Shown in pieces: positions 18,814 to 27,789 of a DNA stretch of 64,000 nucleotides. How positions within the stretch are numbered: the first letter of the stretch is position 1; each line of letters starts with the position of its first letter. Under the pieces are notes generated by a model. The model had not been told where the DNA came from and searched no databases. It saw nothing but the letters and a program-made list of their open reading frames with translations. This DNA comes from Mycolicibacterium sp. P9-64 (GTDB lineage Bacteria; Actinomycetota; Actinomycetes; Mycobacteriales; Mycobacteriaceae), in the NCBI RefSeq assembly GCF_008329605.1, contig NZ_NPKO01000010.1, forward strand, positions 186,001-250,000, read 5' to 3'. A program made the translations under genes and the position numbers.

Positions 18814-19485
18814 TTGAACGACTCCACTATCGCCCGGTCGTCACGGGTGCTCTTGGTTACCGCGTCGCCGCGCTCCGAATCGCATTCGGTGCATCTGGCC
18901 GAGACGTTCCTCGATGCGTACTGCGGCGCGCTTCCCGAGGTCACCGTCGATCGGCTGAACACGTTCACCGATCTGCCCGCCTTCGGCGCACACCACGTCA
19001 GCGCCAAGATGGCGGTCATTGCCCGGCAGCCGGTTCCCGAGGACGCCTCCCGGAACTGGGCCGACGTCCTCGCCATAGCCGACCGTGTGAGGGCAGCCGA
19101 CACGGTGGTCTTCGCCGTACCGATGTGGAACGGCGGCATCCCGTGGTCGCTCAAGCTCTTCATCGACGTCGTGACCCAACCAGGCGTCGCGTTCAGCTTC
19201 GACCCGGCGACCGGCTACACGGGCTTGTTGGGCGGCCGTCGCGCCGTGGTTGCCTACACCAGCCGGGTGTACGCGCCTGGCGTGCCGACGCCGTTCGGCG
19301 TCGACCATCAATCCACCTACTTCGACTGGTGGCTTCGCTACTGCGGCATCGACGACGTTCACGAATTACGGCTGCAGCCAACCTTTCCCGGCGACGACTT
19401 CGACGGCGAGCAGGCGCGTGCGACGGTGCGCGCGCGGGATCTAGGGCTTGCGTTGGCGGCGTCGACCACGGCGGCGCACCGTTGA
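18814..19485 (+). CDS. FMN-dependent NAD(P)H oxidoreductase (azoreductase family)
   Basis: Flavodoxin-fold oxidoreductase, 223 residues, resembling FMN-dependent NADH-azoreductases/quinone reductases. Seen: the FMN phosphate loop VTASPRSESHS, PMWNGGIPWSLKLFIDVVTQPGVAFSF in pieces, and the GRRAVVAYTSRVYA strand. It probably reduces quinones or azo compounds by two electrons and so protects against electrophiles. I favour the TTG at 18814, because GGAGG lies five bases upstream of it; TTG 18799 and ATG 18802 are in frame but have no ribosome-binding site and 18799 abuts the operator. It is the first gene of a unit with the SMR exporter, under the divergent TetR. Confidence 0.85.
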   Translation: MNDSTIARSSRVLLVTASPRSESHSVHLAETFLDAYCGALPEVTVDRLNTFTDLPAFGAHHVSAKMAVIARQPVPEDASRNWADVLAIADRVRAADTVVFAVPMWNGGIPWSLKLFIDVVTQPGVAFSFDPATGYTGLLGGRRAVVAYTSRVYAPGVPTPFGVDHQSTYFDWWLRYCGIDDVHELRLQPTFPGDDFDGEQARATVRARDLGLALAASTTAAHR

Positions 19486-19802
19486 GCCCCTGGGCGTGGC
19501 TCCTCAGCGCAGCCGCGGCGGAAGTGGCATGGTCCCAGAGCATCAAGCCGACCGACGGGTTCACCCGGGTACTACCCACGCTGCTGTGCTTCATGCTCGG
19601 CGTCGCCGCGGTCTATCCCTTGACGCGGGCCATGCAGGACATCCCGGTCGGCACGGCGTACGCCGTCTTCACCGGGATTGGCGCGACGGGCGCGGTGGTG
19701 CTGGGCATCGTCGTCTACGGCGATCCGGTGACGGCGTTGCGGTTGACCGGCATCACGCTGGTCGTCACGGGGGTGATCGCCTTGCGCGCGTCCGGTGCAT
19801 GA
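19482..19802 (+). CDS. Small multidrug resistance protein, SugE/Gdx type
   Basis: Four-helix membrane exporter of 106 residues. The conserved membrane glutamate is present in AAAAEVAWSQSIK, and PVGTAYAVFTGIGATGAVVLG follows the SugE/Gdx consensus closely. That subgroup exports guanidinium and, in some cases, quaternary ammonium compounds, coupled to proton influx as a dimer. The TTG start overlaps the stop of the oxidoreductase (TTGA), so both are co-translated. A single gene implies a homodimer, as for Gdx. Detoxification together with the upstream reductase is an inference from the operon. Confidence 0.82.
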   Translation: MSPWAWLLSAAAAEVAWSQSIKPTDGFTRVLPTLLCFMLGVAAVYPLTRAMQDIPVGTAYAVFTGIGATGAVVLGIVVYGDPVTALRLTGITLVVTGVIALRASGA

Positions 19803-19923
19803 GGTCGTCACGCGGGCGCTAGGGATGAGCAGAGCCGAGGATCCCTGGCGTGGGCCAGGTAACGACAACGAGATCACCGCGTGTTGCAGCCCGAACGTCG
19901 TTGGTTGGTAGCCGTTTTAGCGG

Positions 19924-20442
19924 TCAATCGGTGGTGCTGGCACCCGCGTCGAGGGTTGCAGGGCGTTCGGCGAGGTGATTGCTCATCGTCGTCCGCAAGT
20001 CGATGAGTAGGGCCTCGACACTGTTCAGCAGCTCGCGGGAATGACGCGACATGGCAGTGTCGAGTTGCTCTGCCAGCGGCGCGAAGAACTCCTCGGCGCG
20101 AGTGTGCACTTCTACGCTGCTGCGGAGCGTCACTATCCGCCGATCGCTGCTCTCCCGGCTGCGAATGATGTGGCCAGCCGCTTCGAGGCGGTTGAGCAGC
20201 GATGTGGTGGCGCCCGAGGACAGGCCGATGCGGCCCGCCAAGCGCGCAGGCGAGAGCGGGGTGCTGCGTTCCTCCGCGTGCACGATCTCCATCAGCGCCT
20301 CCGAATCGGTGGAGTGCAAACCGAGCCAGCTGCCGAACAGGCGGCTGAACTGGTTGAAGATGGACCCGTAGTTGCGCAGTTCTTCCATCAGGCGAGCGTG
20401 CTGCCCGACGGCCTCGGCGGTGGCCGAGTGGTCCGTCTCCAT
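19924..20442 (-). CDS. MarR-family regulator
   Basis: Regulator of 172 residues with a MarR winged helix: LAGRIGLSSGATTSLLNRLEAAGHIIRSRESSDRRIVTLR in pieces (about 65-105). The DR...R wing motif SSDRRI is present. Start ATG at 20442 with GGAGGT eight bases upstream. Divergent from a DHA2-type drug exporter, with an inverted repeat between them, so it is probably the local repressor of that exporter. Confidence 0.9.
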   Translation of the reverse strand: METDHSATAEAVGQHARLMEELRNYGSIFNQFSRLFGSWLGLHSTDSEALMEIVHAEERSTPLSPARLAGRIGLSSGATTSLLNRLEAAGHIIRSRESSDRRIVTLRSSVEVHTRAEEFFAPLAEQLDTAMSRHSRELLNSVEALLIDLRTTMSNHLAERPATLDAGASTTD

Positions 20443-20512
20443 CGCAGATCTACCTCCGTCGTGGACGCGGGGATGGCCGCGCTGGCCTTGACAACCTACC
20501 TCCGGCTACATA

Positions 20513-20543
20513 GCTTCAATATCAAGATACTTCACATTGAAGC
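20513..20543. promoter_or_regulatory. Inverted repeat, probable MarR operator
   Basis: Perfect eight-base arms GCTTCAAT and ATTGAAGC are separated by 15 bases, in the short gap between the marR-type gene and the exporter. The spacer itself contains TATCAAGATA. The stretch is AT-rich compared with its surroundings. Binding by the adjacent MarR protein is inferred. Confidence 0.6.
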
Positions 20544-20583
20544 AAAGTACGAGCTCGCAGTCGCCGATGTCGCCAGGAGTTGC

Positions 20584-22266
20584 ATGACTGACCAGATCCC
20601 GGACGCTCCGACCACCAGAGCGTTCAACGAGAACAGCCGGCGGTGGCTGGGTCTGATCGCGATCGCACTCGGGGTGGCGTTGATCGTGGTCGACACCACC
20701 ATCGTCAACGTGATCGTGCCGTCGATCATCGAAGACCTGAAGATCAATTCGGTTCAATCGCAATGGATCCAGGAGTCGTACGCGATCGTGCTCGCGGCCC
20801 TGCTCCTGCTGGTCGGCCGGATCGCGGACATCGTCGGTGCGCGCCGGGTCTTCTTGACGGGCGTGGTGATCTTCGGGGCGTCGAGTCTGCTCGCCGGCCT
20901 CGCGTCGACCGGCGGGTTGCTCATCGTGGCGCGCTTCATCCAAGGCGCAGGCGCGGCGATGATCCTGCCTACCTCGCTGGCGTTGCTGAACTCCTCGTTC
21001 ACCGGAAAGGCCCGCGGTCAGGCGTTCGCGGTCTGGGGATCCACCATCGGCGCCGCGGCCGCGCTCGGCCCCCTCTTGGGTGGCTGGTTGTCCGAACACC
21101 TGTCCTGGCGCTGGGCATTCGGCGTCAACATCCCGCTGGTCATCGTCATCTTCGCCGCGTCGATGGTCTTCCTCGACCGCTCGCCAAAAGTGCCAGGCCG
21201 CGTCGACGTGCTCGGCGCGCTGCTCTCGGTTGTCGGTTTGGGATTCTTGGCCTTTGGCCTGATCGAGGGACGCACCTACGGCTGGATAACCGTCAAAGAA
21301 CCACTGACGTTGCTCGGCTACACCTGGTCGAGCGGACCGTCACCCGTCGCTGTGGCGTTGATTCTCGCCGTCGTGGCGTTGGCGGGCTTTGCGACCCGCC
21401 AAACCGTGCTGACTCGCAGCTCCGATCCCGAGCGGGCACTGATGGACGTGCGGCTGTTCTCAATCGGGTCGTTCCGCAACGGCAACATCGCGACCCTCAT
21501 CATCGGCGTCGGCGAGTTCGGCATCGTCGCGGTACTGCCCTTGTGGCTACAGTTCACCCTCGGATACAGCGCCGTGCAAGCCGGGTTGGCGCTCGTCCCC
21601 ATCGCAATCGGCAGCTTCGTCGCCAGCGGTGCCAGCTTTGCGCTGGCCGCCAAGGCGTCCCCGCTCGACCTGGTCCGGCTGGGACTGCTCCTGGAAGCAT
21701 TTGGTCTAGCCGGACTGGCCTTCGTCGCGGCCGTGGACGCTCCGTGGTGGCACTTGGCAGGCGTGCTGTTCTTCTACGGAATCGGGGTGGGCTTCGCGAC
21801 CGCGCAGGTCACCAATGTGGTGCTCAACGACGTGCCCGAGCAGAACTCGGGGCAGGCCTCCGGCATCCAGAGCGCCTTTCGCCAACTCGGATCAGCGCTG
21901 GGGATCGCGGTCTTGACCACGACGTTCTTCAGCACACTGAGCTCCACGCTGAACGCAGCGCTCACCGCTGAGCACACCCCGCCGCAGCAAGCCGACGACC
22001 TCACCCACGCCGTCACCGACAGCGCGGGCGCTGCGATCGAAGGCCTTGCAGCACAACCGCAGACCCAATTCGTCGCCGACGCTGCGCGCGACGCCATGAC
22101 GCACAGCGTCACCCTCGCCGGCTACATCGCGGCAGGTGTCATCGTGCTGGGGCTCATCGCCACCGCCTTCATCCGGAGCCAACCTCCCAGACCGGCACCA
22201 GGCGCCGACCGACCCCGCAAGGACGAACCGTCAGCCGGCCGCCACCGCCAGGCGGGGAAGGGCTGA
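20584..22266 (+). CDS. MFS drug exporter, DHA2 (EmrB/QacA) family
   Basis: Proton-driven exporter of 560 residues with about 14 hydrophobic segments, the DHA2 number. Family motifs are visible: LDTTIVNVA-type start as VVDTTIVNVIVPSI, GRIADIVGARRVFL (motif A), and GPLLGGWLSEHLSWRWAFGVN (motif C region). ATG at 20584 with AGGAG six bases upstream. Divergent from the MarR regulator, which probably represses it. Substrates unknown. The hydrophilic C-terminal tail is unusually Pro/Arg-rich. Confidence 0.92.
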   Translation: MTDQIPDAPTTRAFNENSRRWLGLIAIALGVALIVVDTTIVNVIVPSIIEDLKINSVQSQWIQESYAIVLAALLLLVGRIADIVGARRVFLTGVVIFGASSLLAGLASTGGLLIVARFIQGAGAAMILPTSLALLNSSFTGKARGQAFAVWGSTIGAAAALGPLLGGWLSEHLSWRWAFGVNIPLVIVIFAASMVFLDRSPKVPGRVDVLGALLSVVGLGFLAFGLIEGRTYGWITVKEPLTLLGYTWSSGPSPVAVALILAVVALAGFATRQTVLTRSSDPERALMDVRLFSIGSFRNGNIATLIIGVGEFGIVAVLPLWLQFTLGYSAVQAGLALVPIAIGSFVASGASFALAAKASPLDLVRLGLLLEAFGLAGLAFVAAVDAPWWHLAGVLFFYGIGVGFATAQVTNVVLNDVPEQNSGQASGIQSAFRQLGSALGIAVLTTTFFSTLSSTLNAALTAEHTPPQQADDLTHAVTDSAGAAIEGLAAQPQTQFVADAARDAMTHSVTLAGYIAAGVIVLGLIATAFIRSQPPRPAPGADRPRKDEPSAGRHRQAGKG

Positions 22267-22316
22267 AACGCGACGGTCACGACCCAGCGACACGAGTGGC
22301 AAGGGACAATCGCGTC

Positions 22317-23054
22317 ATGTCAAAGGTCGTGGTCATCACCGGAGCGGGAAGCGGCATTGGTCGTGCCGCCACGCGGGTTCTGTTGCAGGCAGGGCATCGG
22401 GTCGTGCTGGCTGGCCGCCGATCCGAGGCACTGGTCGAGTCTGCGGCAGGACACCCGGCAGCGCGAATCGTTCAGACCGACGTCACCGATCCGGTGTCGG
22501 TGCAAGCCTTGTTCGCCGAGACGGCGTCCGCGTTTGGGCGCGTGGATGTGCTGTTCAACAACGCGGGGGTGTTCGGGCCGGCAGCGGCGGTCGACGAGAT
22601 CAGCGACGGCCAGTGGCACGAAACATGGCGCACCAACGTCGACGGCGCAGTGTTCTGCTCCCGCGAGGCGGTTCGAGTGATGTCGAACCAACTACCGCGC
22701 GGCGGACGCATCATCAACAACGGTTCGTTGTCGGCGCATCGGCCTCGGCCACGAAGCCTGGCCTACACCGTGACCAAGCATGCGATCAGCGGGTTGACCG
22801 CTTCCATGCTGCTGGACCTGCGCGACATGGACATCTGCGTGACGCAGATCGACATCGGCAATGCCGCAACCGCGATGACCCAAGGGTTCGGCGTCGAGGC
22901 CATGCAGGCCAACGGAAGCGTCGCTGCGGAACCAATTTTCGATGCGGTGCACGTAGCGCGTTCGCTGGCACACTTGATCGAGATGCCGCTGGACGTGTCG
23001 GTGCCGTCGCTGACCATCATGGCGCGCGGCATGCCGTTCTTTGGTCGCGGATGA
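22317..23054 (+). CDS. Short-chain dehydrogenase/reductase
   Basis: Classical SDR, 245 residues. Cofactor motif TGAGSGIG at about 8-15, NNAGVFG, catalytic Ser in NNGSLSAHRP and the YTVTK dyad Tyr-x-x-x-Lys. The Arg residues after strand 2 (LAGRRSEAL) suggest NADP preference. The start is ATG 22317 (AGGGA upstream); a GTG 21 bases earlier is possible. Substrate unknown. It follows the exporter gene after 50 bases and might be cotranscribed, but nothing links them functionally. Confidence 0.87.
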   Translation: MSKVVVITGAGSGIGRAATRVLLQAGHRVVLAGRRSEALVESAAGHPAARIVQTDVTDPVSVQALFAETASAFGRVDVLFNNAGVFGPAAAVDEISDGQWHETWRTNVDGAVFCSREAVRVMSNQLPRGGRIINNGSLSAHRPRPRSLAYTVTKHAISGLTASMLLDLRDMDICVTQIDIGNAATAMTQGFGVEAMQANGSVAAEPIFDAVHVARSLAHLIEMPLDVSVPSLTIMARGMPFFGRG

Positions 23055-23181
23055 ACCTCGGCCTTCCGTACACGGTCGACGACGACGAACCGACTGGCTG
23101 GGCACCGCAGCCGATCGGTCGATGTCCGCTGCGCGAAGAACACGAGACCCTTGACGGTGCGGCCCGTCAACGTGGGCGCTC

Positions 23182-23583
23182 ATGAGTTCGGGTGCAGCAC
23201 AGGCAGAGCCGCCACGGCAACTGATCGTCGTCACCGCCGTCGGCCGCGTCGACGACCGCAGGCATGACTGCTTACGAACGCACCGGTGAGGACTGGAAGG
23301 TGGTGCTCGGTCCCACGCCTGCGGATCTCGGCGAACTCGGCCTCGGCGCGCCCCAGGACGACGTGTTCCGTACGCCCGTGGGTACACCATTGACTCCGAG
23401 GATGCCGAGAACCCCGGCCGGTCATCGGGCATCTTCCTGCACGTGACCGACGGCGACCCGACGTGGGGATGTGTCGCCATCGGACGTGACCAGATGAAGT
23501 CGATTCTGCAGTGGCTGGATCCTTCAGCGCACCCGCAGATCATCATTGGAGTTGGTCTGGTCGGACCGCCCGCCGCGCCCTGA
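23182..23583 (+). pseudogene. Ruin of an L,D-transpeptidase-like (YkuD-fold) secreted-protein gene
   Basis: Pieces in three frames line up with one YkuD-type protein of the Rv0309 kind. Frame 1 starts at ATG 23182 and gives QLIVVTAVGRVDD. Frame 2 gives TAYERTGEDWKVVLGP and DDVFRTPVGT. Frame 3 gives GYTIDSEDAENPG, SSGIFLHVTDGDPTWGCVAI with the active-site Cys region, and ILQWLDPSAHPQIIIGVG, ending at TGA 23583. The middle of the domain, about 100 residues between TPVGT and YTIDSED, is missing. So the gene has at least one indel near 23262 and an internal deletion near 23365-23385. Clearly non-functional if the assembly is right. Confidence 0.78.
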
Positions 23584-23621
23584 AATGCCCGATGCTGCCC
23601 GCCGGTTCGATCAGCGTGGGC

Positions 23622-24311
23622 TCAGGCGATGGTGGATTCTGCCTTGCGGGCATGCAGGAGGTACCCAGGGAACTGCAGGCGTCCAAGCGTGTCCCGCTCG
23701 AAGGGCAGTGTCAGACTTGGAAACCCGGGGAGGGTTTCGACGTTGGCCAGGATCGGTGCCGGGCGAATGAAGTCGATGTCGAAGTAGCGCCCGACCGCGG
23801 CGTGTAGTTCGTAGGCGTCGACTTCGTTGGGCTTGGATGCCATTTCTGCCGGGTAGGCGCCCTTGGCGAATGCCAAGGTGTAGAAGTCGGCGCCCGAGGC
23901 GGTGGCACGGTGCACTGCTCTCAAGTACGCATCGCGCGCGTCTATGGGTAGTGCGTGAAACAGGGTGCAGTCCACCACGCTGGAGAACCGGCCGTCGTAA
24001 CCGGTGAATGTGGTGATGTCGGCTTGCGCGAACGTCGCATTGTGCAACCCGCGCTGAACTGCCGACCGTTGCGCCCATGCAACGGCGGTGCCGGAAAGCT
24101 CGAGGCCCACCACGGCGTAACCGGCTGCGGCCAAGGCGAGGGAGACTTCGCCGTGTCCACACCCGGCGTCGAGCACGTCGCCGGTGAACGCTCCCGATCG
24201 GATCAGGTCGGCGATCACGGGCTGGGGCTCGCCGATGTTCCACGGCGGCGGACCTTCGAAGAATCCGTCCTCGCGGTAGGCGCCATCCCAGTCCATCGTG
24301 TCAATTGTCAT
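23622..24311 (-). CDS. Class I SAM-dependent methyltransferase
   Basis: Rossmann-fold methyltransferase, about 229 residues. Motif I is VLDAGCGHGEVSLALA, with acidic motif II in VVGLELSGTAVAWA, and a SSVVDCTLFHAL motif IV region; EGPPPWNIGEPQP near the N-terminus is typical of thiopurine-methyltransferase-like enzymes. I chose ATG 24311; ATG 24296 and a start at 24374 are also in frame. Acceptor substrate unknown. Convergent with the pseudogene before it; about 270 bases upstream are non-coding as far as I can see. Confidence 0.82.
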   Translation of the reverse strand: MTIDTMDWDGAYREDGFFEGPPPWNIGEPQPVIADLIRSGAFTGDVLDAGCGHGEVSLALAAAGYAVVGLELSGTAVAWAQRSAVQRGLHNATFAQADITTFTGYDGRFSSVVDCTLFHALPIDARDAYLRAVHRATASGADFYTLAFAKGAYPAEMASKPNEVDAYELHAAVGRYFDIDFIRPAPILANVETLPGFPSLTLPFERDTLGRLQFPGYLLHARKAESTIA

Positions 24312-24581
24312 GCCCACCAAAGGTACTGCAAGATTTCCGCAGCTAAGGCCCGCTTTTGGTGTGGACTTCTTCACCTTGTCAACTCGATGAAGACCTGCTC
24401 GAAACTGCCGATGCCAGCTCTTGACAACGGCCCAGTGCCCTGCTCGAAATGGCCTGGCGTTGCCGAGCGAAGTGCGCCGATGTGCCGTTCACGCGGGGAG
24501 CAAGACGGACAACCGGAACCCGTTCTGATGCTGTGTCAGATTGAGGCAGTCGGTCGGCGCCGGAGCACCGTCGATTCGGCT

Positions 24582-25967
24582 TCAGTGCCCCCGGCCCGAG
24601 ACGATGTCGGCCATCGTCGCGATCGGCGAGGTGCTGGCCCTGCCGCGCATCTCCGCCCGGTCAGCGGCGTAGTAGGCCGCGTACATGGCTTGGACGGCGA
24701 TGTACCGCAGGGGCTCCGGTTCCCACTTGCGCACTCGGTGGTTGACCCAGGGCAGTTCGGTGAGCGGCGACGGCGCCTTCAGGATGAGGTCGCGCAGCGT
24801 GCGGCCCGCGAGATTGGTCGACGTCACGCCGGTCCCCACGTAACCGCCGGCCCAGCCGAGCCCAGTCGCGGGATCGAGCCCCACCGTCGCCGACCAATCA
24901 CGCGGAACGCCAAGCACTCCCGACCAGACGTGTTCCACCGACGCCGAGGCCGTCGAGGGAAAGAACCGAGTCAGGATCGCCCGCAAGAGCCCAACGGTCT
25001 TCGGGTCGGTCGCGCCATCGACGTCGGTGCCCGAACCGTACCGGTACGGCGCGCCTCTGCCGCCGATGGCGATGCGGTCGTCGGCCGTGCGCTGGGCGTA
25101 CATGTAGGCGTGCGCCTGATCGCCGAGTGTCTCGTAACCGTTCCACCCGATCTCCGCCCAGGTCTCGGCGGGTAGAGGCTCGGTGACGATGAGCGAGGAG
25201 TTCATCGGCAGCCACGTCCGCCGAAGGCCGTCGATCCTGGCGGTGAAACCCTCTGTCGCCCTGACGATCGTGTCGGCGGTGACCGTGCCGGCAGCGGTCA
25301 CCGCCGCGTGCGGGCGGATCTCGTTGACCCGCGTGGTTTCGAAGATCTGCACGCCGAGCGACTCGACGACCCTGGCGAGCCCCGAAGCGAGTTTGGCCGG
25401 GTGCAGCCGCGCGCAGTGCGGGTGCCACATGGCGCCCGTGGTCCCGTGCACGTTGATGCGAGCCTTGGCCTGCGCCGCGCTCAGGAGTTCGACGTCGGTC
25501 ATCGTCCACGTTCGAGCCTCGGCCGCGGCGCTCAGCAAGCGGGTCTGCTGGGCAGCGTTGGTGGCAACGGTGAACTCGCCGCCCTTGATCAGGTCGCAGT
25601 CGATGTTCTCCTCGCCGGTGACCCTGATGACCTCGTCGACCGACTCGTTCATCGCAGTCTGCCAGCGCCCCACGGCCTCTCGCCCGTGGGCCTTCACGTG
25701 TGCGCCGCGGCCACCGGTGATGTCGTTGGTCAGCCAGCCACCGTTGCGGCCCGACGCGCCGAAGCCCGCGAAGCGCTGCTCCAGCATGACGATCCGCAAC
25801 TGGGGTGCAGCCTTCTTGAGGTAGTACGCCGTCCAGAGGCCGGTATAGCCGGCGCCGATGATGCAGACGTCGGCCGTCGTGGATCCCGGCAGCGCAGGCC
25901 GCACAGGTTCGCGCCCAATGCTGTTCCACCAGAAGGAGACGTCGCCATTGACCAGGATCTTGCTCAT
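24582..25967 (-). CDS. FAD-dependent amine oxidase (PuuB/gamma-glutamylputrescine-oxidase-like)
   Basis: Flavoprotein of the DAO family, 461 residues. The dinucleotide motif CIIGAGYTGLWTAYYL is at about 35-50, with GASGRNGGWLTNDI following, the typical PuuB stretch, and a C-terminal GYVGTGVTSTNLAGRTLRDLI FAD-contact motif. PuuB-type enzymes oxidise the amino group of gamma-glutamylputrescine or related amines to an aldehyde plus H2O2. The ATG overlaps the stop of the PotC-type permease (ATGA). It is the last gene of the polyamine operon. No gamma-glutamylputrescine synthetase (PuuA) is in the window, so the actual amine is uncertain. Confidence 0.85.
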   Translation of the reverse strand: MSKILVNGDVSFWWNSIGREPVRPALPGSTTADVCIIGAGYTGLWTAYYLKKAAPQLRIVMLEQRFAGFGASGRNGGWLTNDITGGRGAHVKAHGREAVGRWQTAMNESVDEVIRVTGEENIDCDLIKGGEFTVATNAAQQTRLLSAAAEARTWTMTDVELLSAAQAKARINVHGTTGAMWHPHCARLHPAKLASGLARVVESLGVQIFETTRVNEIRPHAAVTAAGTVTADTIVRATEGFTARIDGLRRTWLPMNSSLIVTEPLPAETWAEIGWNGYETLGDQAHAYMYAQRTADDRIAIGGRGAPYRYGSGTDVDGATDPKTVGLLRAILTRFFPSTASASVEHVWSGVLGVPRDWSATVGLDPATGLGWAGGYVGTGVTSTNLAGRTLRDLILKAPSPLTELPWVNHRVRKWEPEPLRYIAVQAMYAAYYAADRAEMRGRASTSPIATMADIVSGRGH

Positions 25968-26833
25968 CGGCCCACCATCGCGCTCGTCAGGCCCGCGGCG
26001 CCGCCGCCCGAACCCGAGGGATCCCGGCGCAGTATCAAGGCGGCAATGCCGAGCACGATCAACGTGAGCACCAGCATCAGCGTCGACATCGCAGCGATCT
26101 CTGGCCGCAGCGAGGCCTTCAGCGACGCAAAGATGTACACCGGCCACGGCGTGGAGCCGGCGACCGAGACGAACGACGAGACCACCGTGTTGTCGAGGCT
26201 GAGGGTGAAGGCGAGCAGTGCACCCGAGATGACAGCGGGCCGAATGAGGGGCAGGGTGATGTCGGTGAACCGTCGGAAGGGCGGCGCGTACAGATCGGCG
26301 GCCGCCTCCTCGAGGCTCTCGTTCATCCCGGTCATGCGGGCACGCACGATGAAAGTCACTACAGCACTTGCGAAGAGCGAGTTGGCGATGATGAGTCGTA
26401 CCTGACCGATGTTGAAGACGGCGAGGCCATTGTCGACGCCGAGGGTGACGAACCAGGGGAGCAACGAGATTGCGCTGACGATCTCGGGGGTCACCATCAC
26501 CAGGCCCAACAGCACCAGCAGCCCGGGCGCCCACCAGCCGGGCCGGCGGGTCAGTGCGATCCCGGCGAAGGTGCCGAGCAGCGTGGCCACCACGGCGGTG
26601 CCGGTGGCGGTGATCAGCGAAACGATGATCGAGTTGATGATCGCCGGGTTGTTCAGGGCCGCGACGTAGGCCTCCATGCCCACGCCGTCGAACTGTTGCA
26701 GGGTACGTCCGGAGTTGAACGAGAACACCACGATGACGACGATCGGGAAGAAGAGGAACACGAGGCCGAGCACTCCCCAGATGGTCAGAAACGAGTCGGC
26801 GGGACGAATCCTGCGACCGGGCCGGACTGTCAC
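25964..26833 (-). CDS. potC: Polyamine ABC transporter permease (PotC type)
   Basis: Inner-membrane permease of 289 residues with six predicted membrane segments. The EAA loop, contact point for the ATPase, is seen as NESLEEAAADLYAPPFRRFTDITLPLIRPAV in pieces. The layout matches PotC/PotI of spermidine/putrescine importers. GTG start at 26833 overlaps the PotB stop (GTGA). Confidence 0.9.
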   Translation of the reverse strand: MTVRPGRRIRPADSFLTIWGVLGLVFLFFPIVVIVVFSFNSGRTLQQFDGVGMEAYVAALNNPAIINSIIVSLITATGTAVVATLLGTFAGIALTRRPGWWAPGLLVLLGLVMVTPEIVSAISLLPWFVTLGVDNGLAVFNIGQVRLIIANSLFASAVVTFIVRARMTGMNESLEEAAADLYAPPFRRFTDITLPLIRPAVISGALLAFTLSLDNTVVSSFVSVAGSTPWPVYIFASLKASLRPEIAAMSTLMLVLTLIVLGIAALILRRDPSGSGGGAAGLTSAMVGR

Positions 26834-27789
26834 GAGGGCTCCTTGGCTGGAAGTTTCAGGGATGTCGTGGCCGTCACGATGCGACCGAGCACCTTGAGGA
26901 CACCGCCGACCACGACGCTGGTGCCGAAGATGGCCATCATGAGCAACACGGCCATCGCTGCTCCGAGCGCCCAGTTCTGCGCGCTCTGGAATTGCGCGGC
27001 GACCATCTGGCCGACCATGCTGCCGCTGGCTCCACCGAGAACGGTGGGGGTGATGTAGTCGCCCATCAACGGGACGAACACCAGCACCATTCCGGCGGTG
27101 ACGCCCGGTGCGGAGAGTGGAATGGTGATGCGGCAGAGCGTGTCCCACGCCGTTCCCCCGAGGTCGCGGCTGGCCTCGAGCAGCTTCGGGTCGAGCCGTT
27201 CCAATGCCACGTACAACGGAAGGATCATCAACGGCAGATAGTTGTAGACGACGCCGAGCTGAACCGCGGCAGAGGTGTACAGCACGTGCAGCGGCCCGTC
27301 GGTCAGGTTGGCCCACTGCAGCAGTTTCGATACGAAACCGGTTGGGCTCAGCGAGATCTGCCAACCGATGGTGCGAACCAGGAAGTTGGTCCAGTACGGG
27401 ATGAGTACCAGGGCCAACACCACGCCGCGCCACTTCGGCGCCAACTTGACCGCCATCCAGTACGCCATCGGAAACGCGATGACCAGACACAGCACGGTTC
27501 CGGTGACGGCGATCTTGAGCGTGCGAACGAAGATCGCGAAGAACGCGGGTGAGGCAGCCTCGCCGTATCGGTCCAACGAGAGAACGTCGTTGGCATGGGT
27601 CATGTAGATGCCCGGTTTGTAGCCGAAGCTGTACCAGACGACCAGCCCGAACGGCAGGATGAAGAACAGCAGTATCCACACGCTGATCGGCAGCGCGCCG
27701 AGTCCGCGTGGTAGCCGTAGCCGTCGTCGCGAGGGCTGCGCCTCCGCTGCGCTCGGCGCCTGGCCGGGCCGCTCCTCCAGTACCGTCAC
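26830..27789 (-). CDS. potB: Polyamine ABC transporter permease (PotB type)
   Basis: Partner permease, 319 residues, with a charged N-terminal tail and six membrane segments. The EAA loop is LLEASRDLGGTAWDTLCRITIPLSAPG in pieces. YSFGYKPGI and NDVLSLDRYGE in the first external loop follow PotB/PotH proteins. The start overlaps the stop of the receptor gene by four bases. Confidence 0.9.
   Translation of the reverse strand: MTVLEERPGQAPSAAEAQPSRRRLRLPRGLGALPISVWILLFFILPFGLVVWYSFGYKPGIYMTHANDVLSLDRYGEAASPAFFAIFVRTLKIAVTGTVLCLVIAFPMAYWMAVKLAPKWRGVVLALVLIPYWTNFLVRTIGWQISLSPTGFVSKLLQWANLTDGPLHVLYTSAAVQLGVVYNYLPLMILPLYVALERLDPKLLEASRDLGGTAWDTLCRITIPLSAPGVTAGMVLVFVPLMGDYITPTVLGGASGSMVGQMVAAQFQSAQNWALGAAMAVLLMMAIFGTSVVVGGVLKVLGRIVTATTSLKLPAKEPS

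Noticed and set aside
24312..24581. Gap upstream of the methyltransferase
   Set aside because: Frames are short or interrupted and show no homology; no repeat or RNA gene was seen.
25308..26405. Long plus-strand frame opposite the oxidase and PotC genes
   Set aside because: Shadow of well-supported minus-strand genes; composition is Arg/Ala-rich with no motif.
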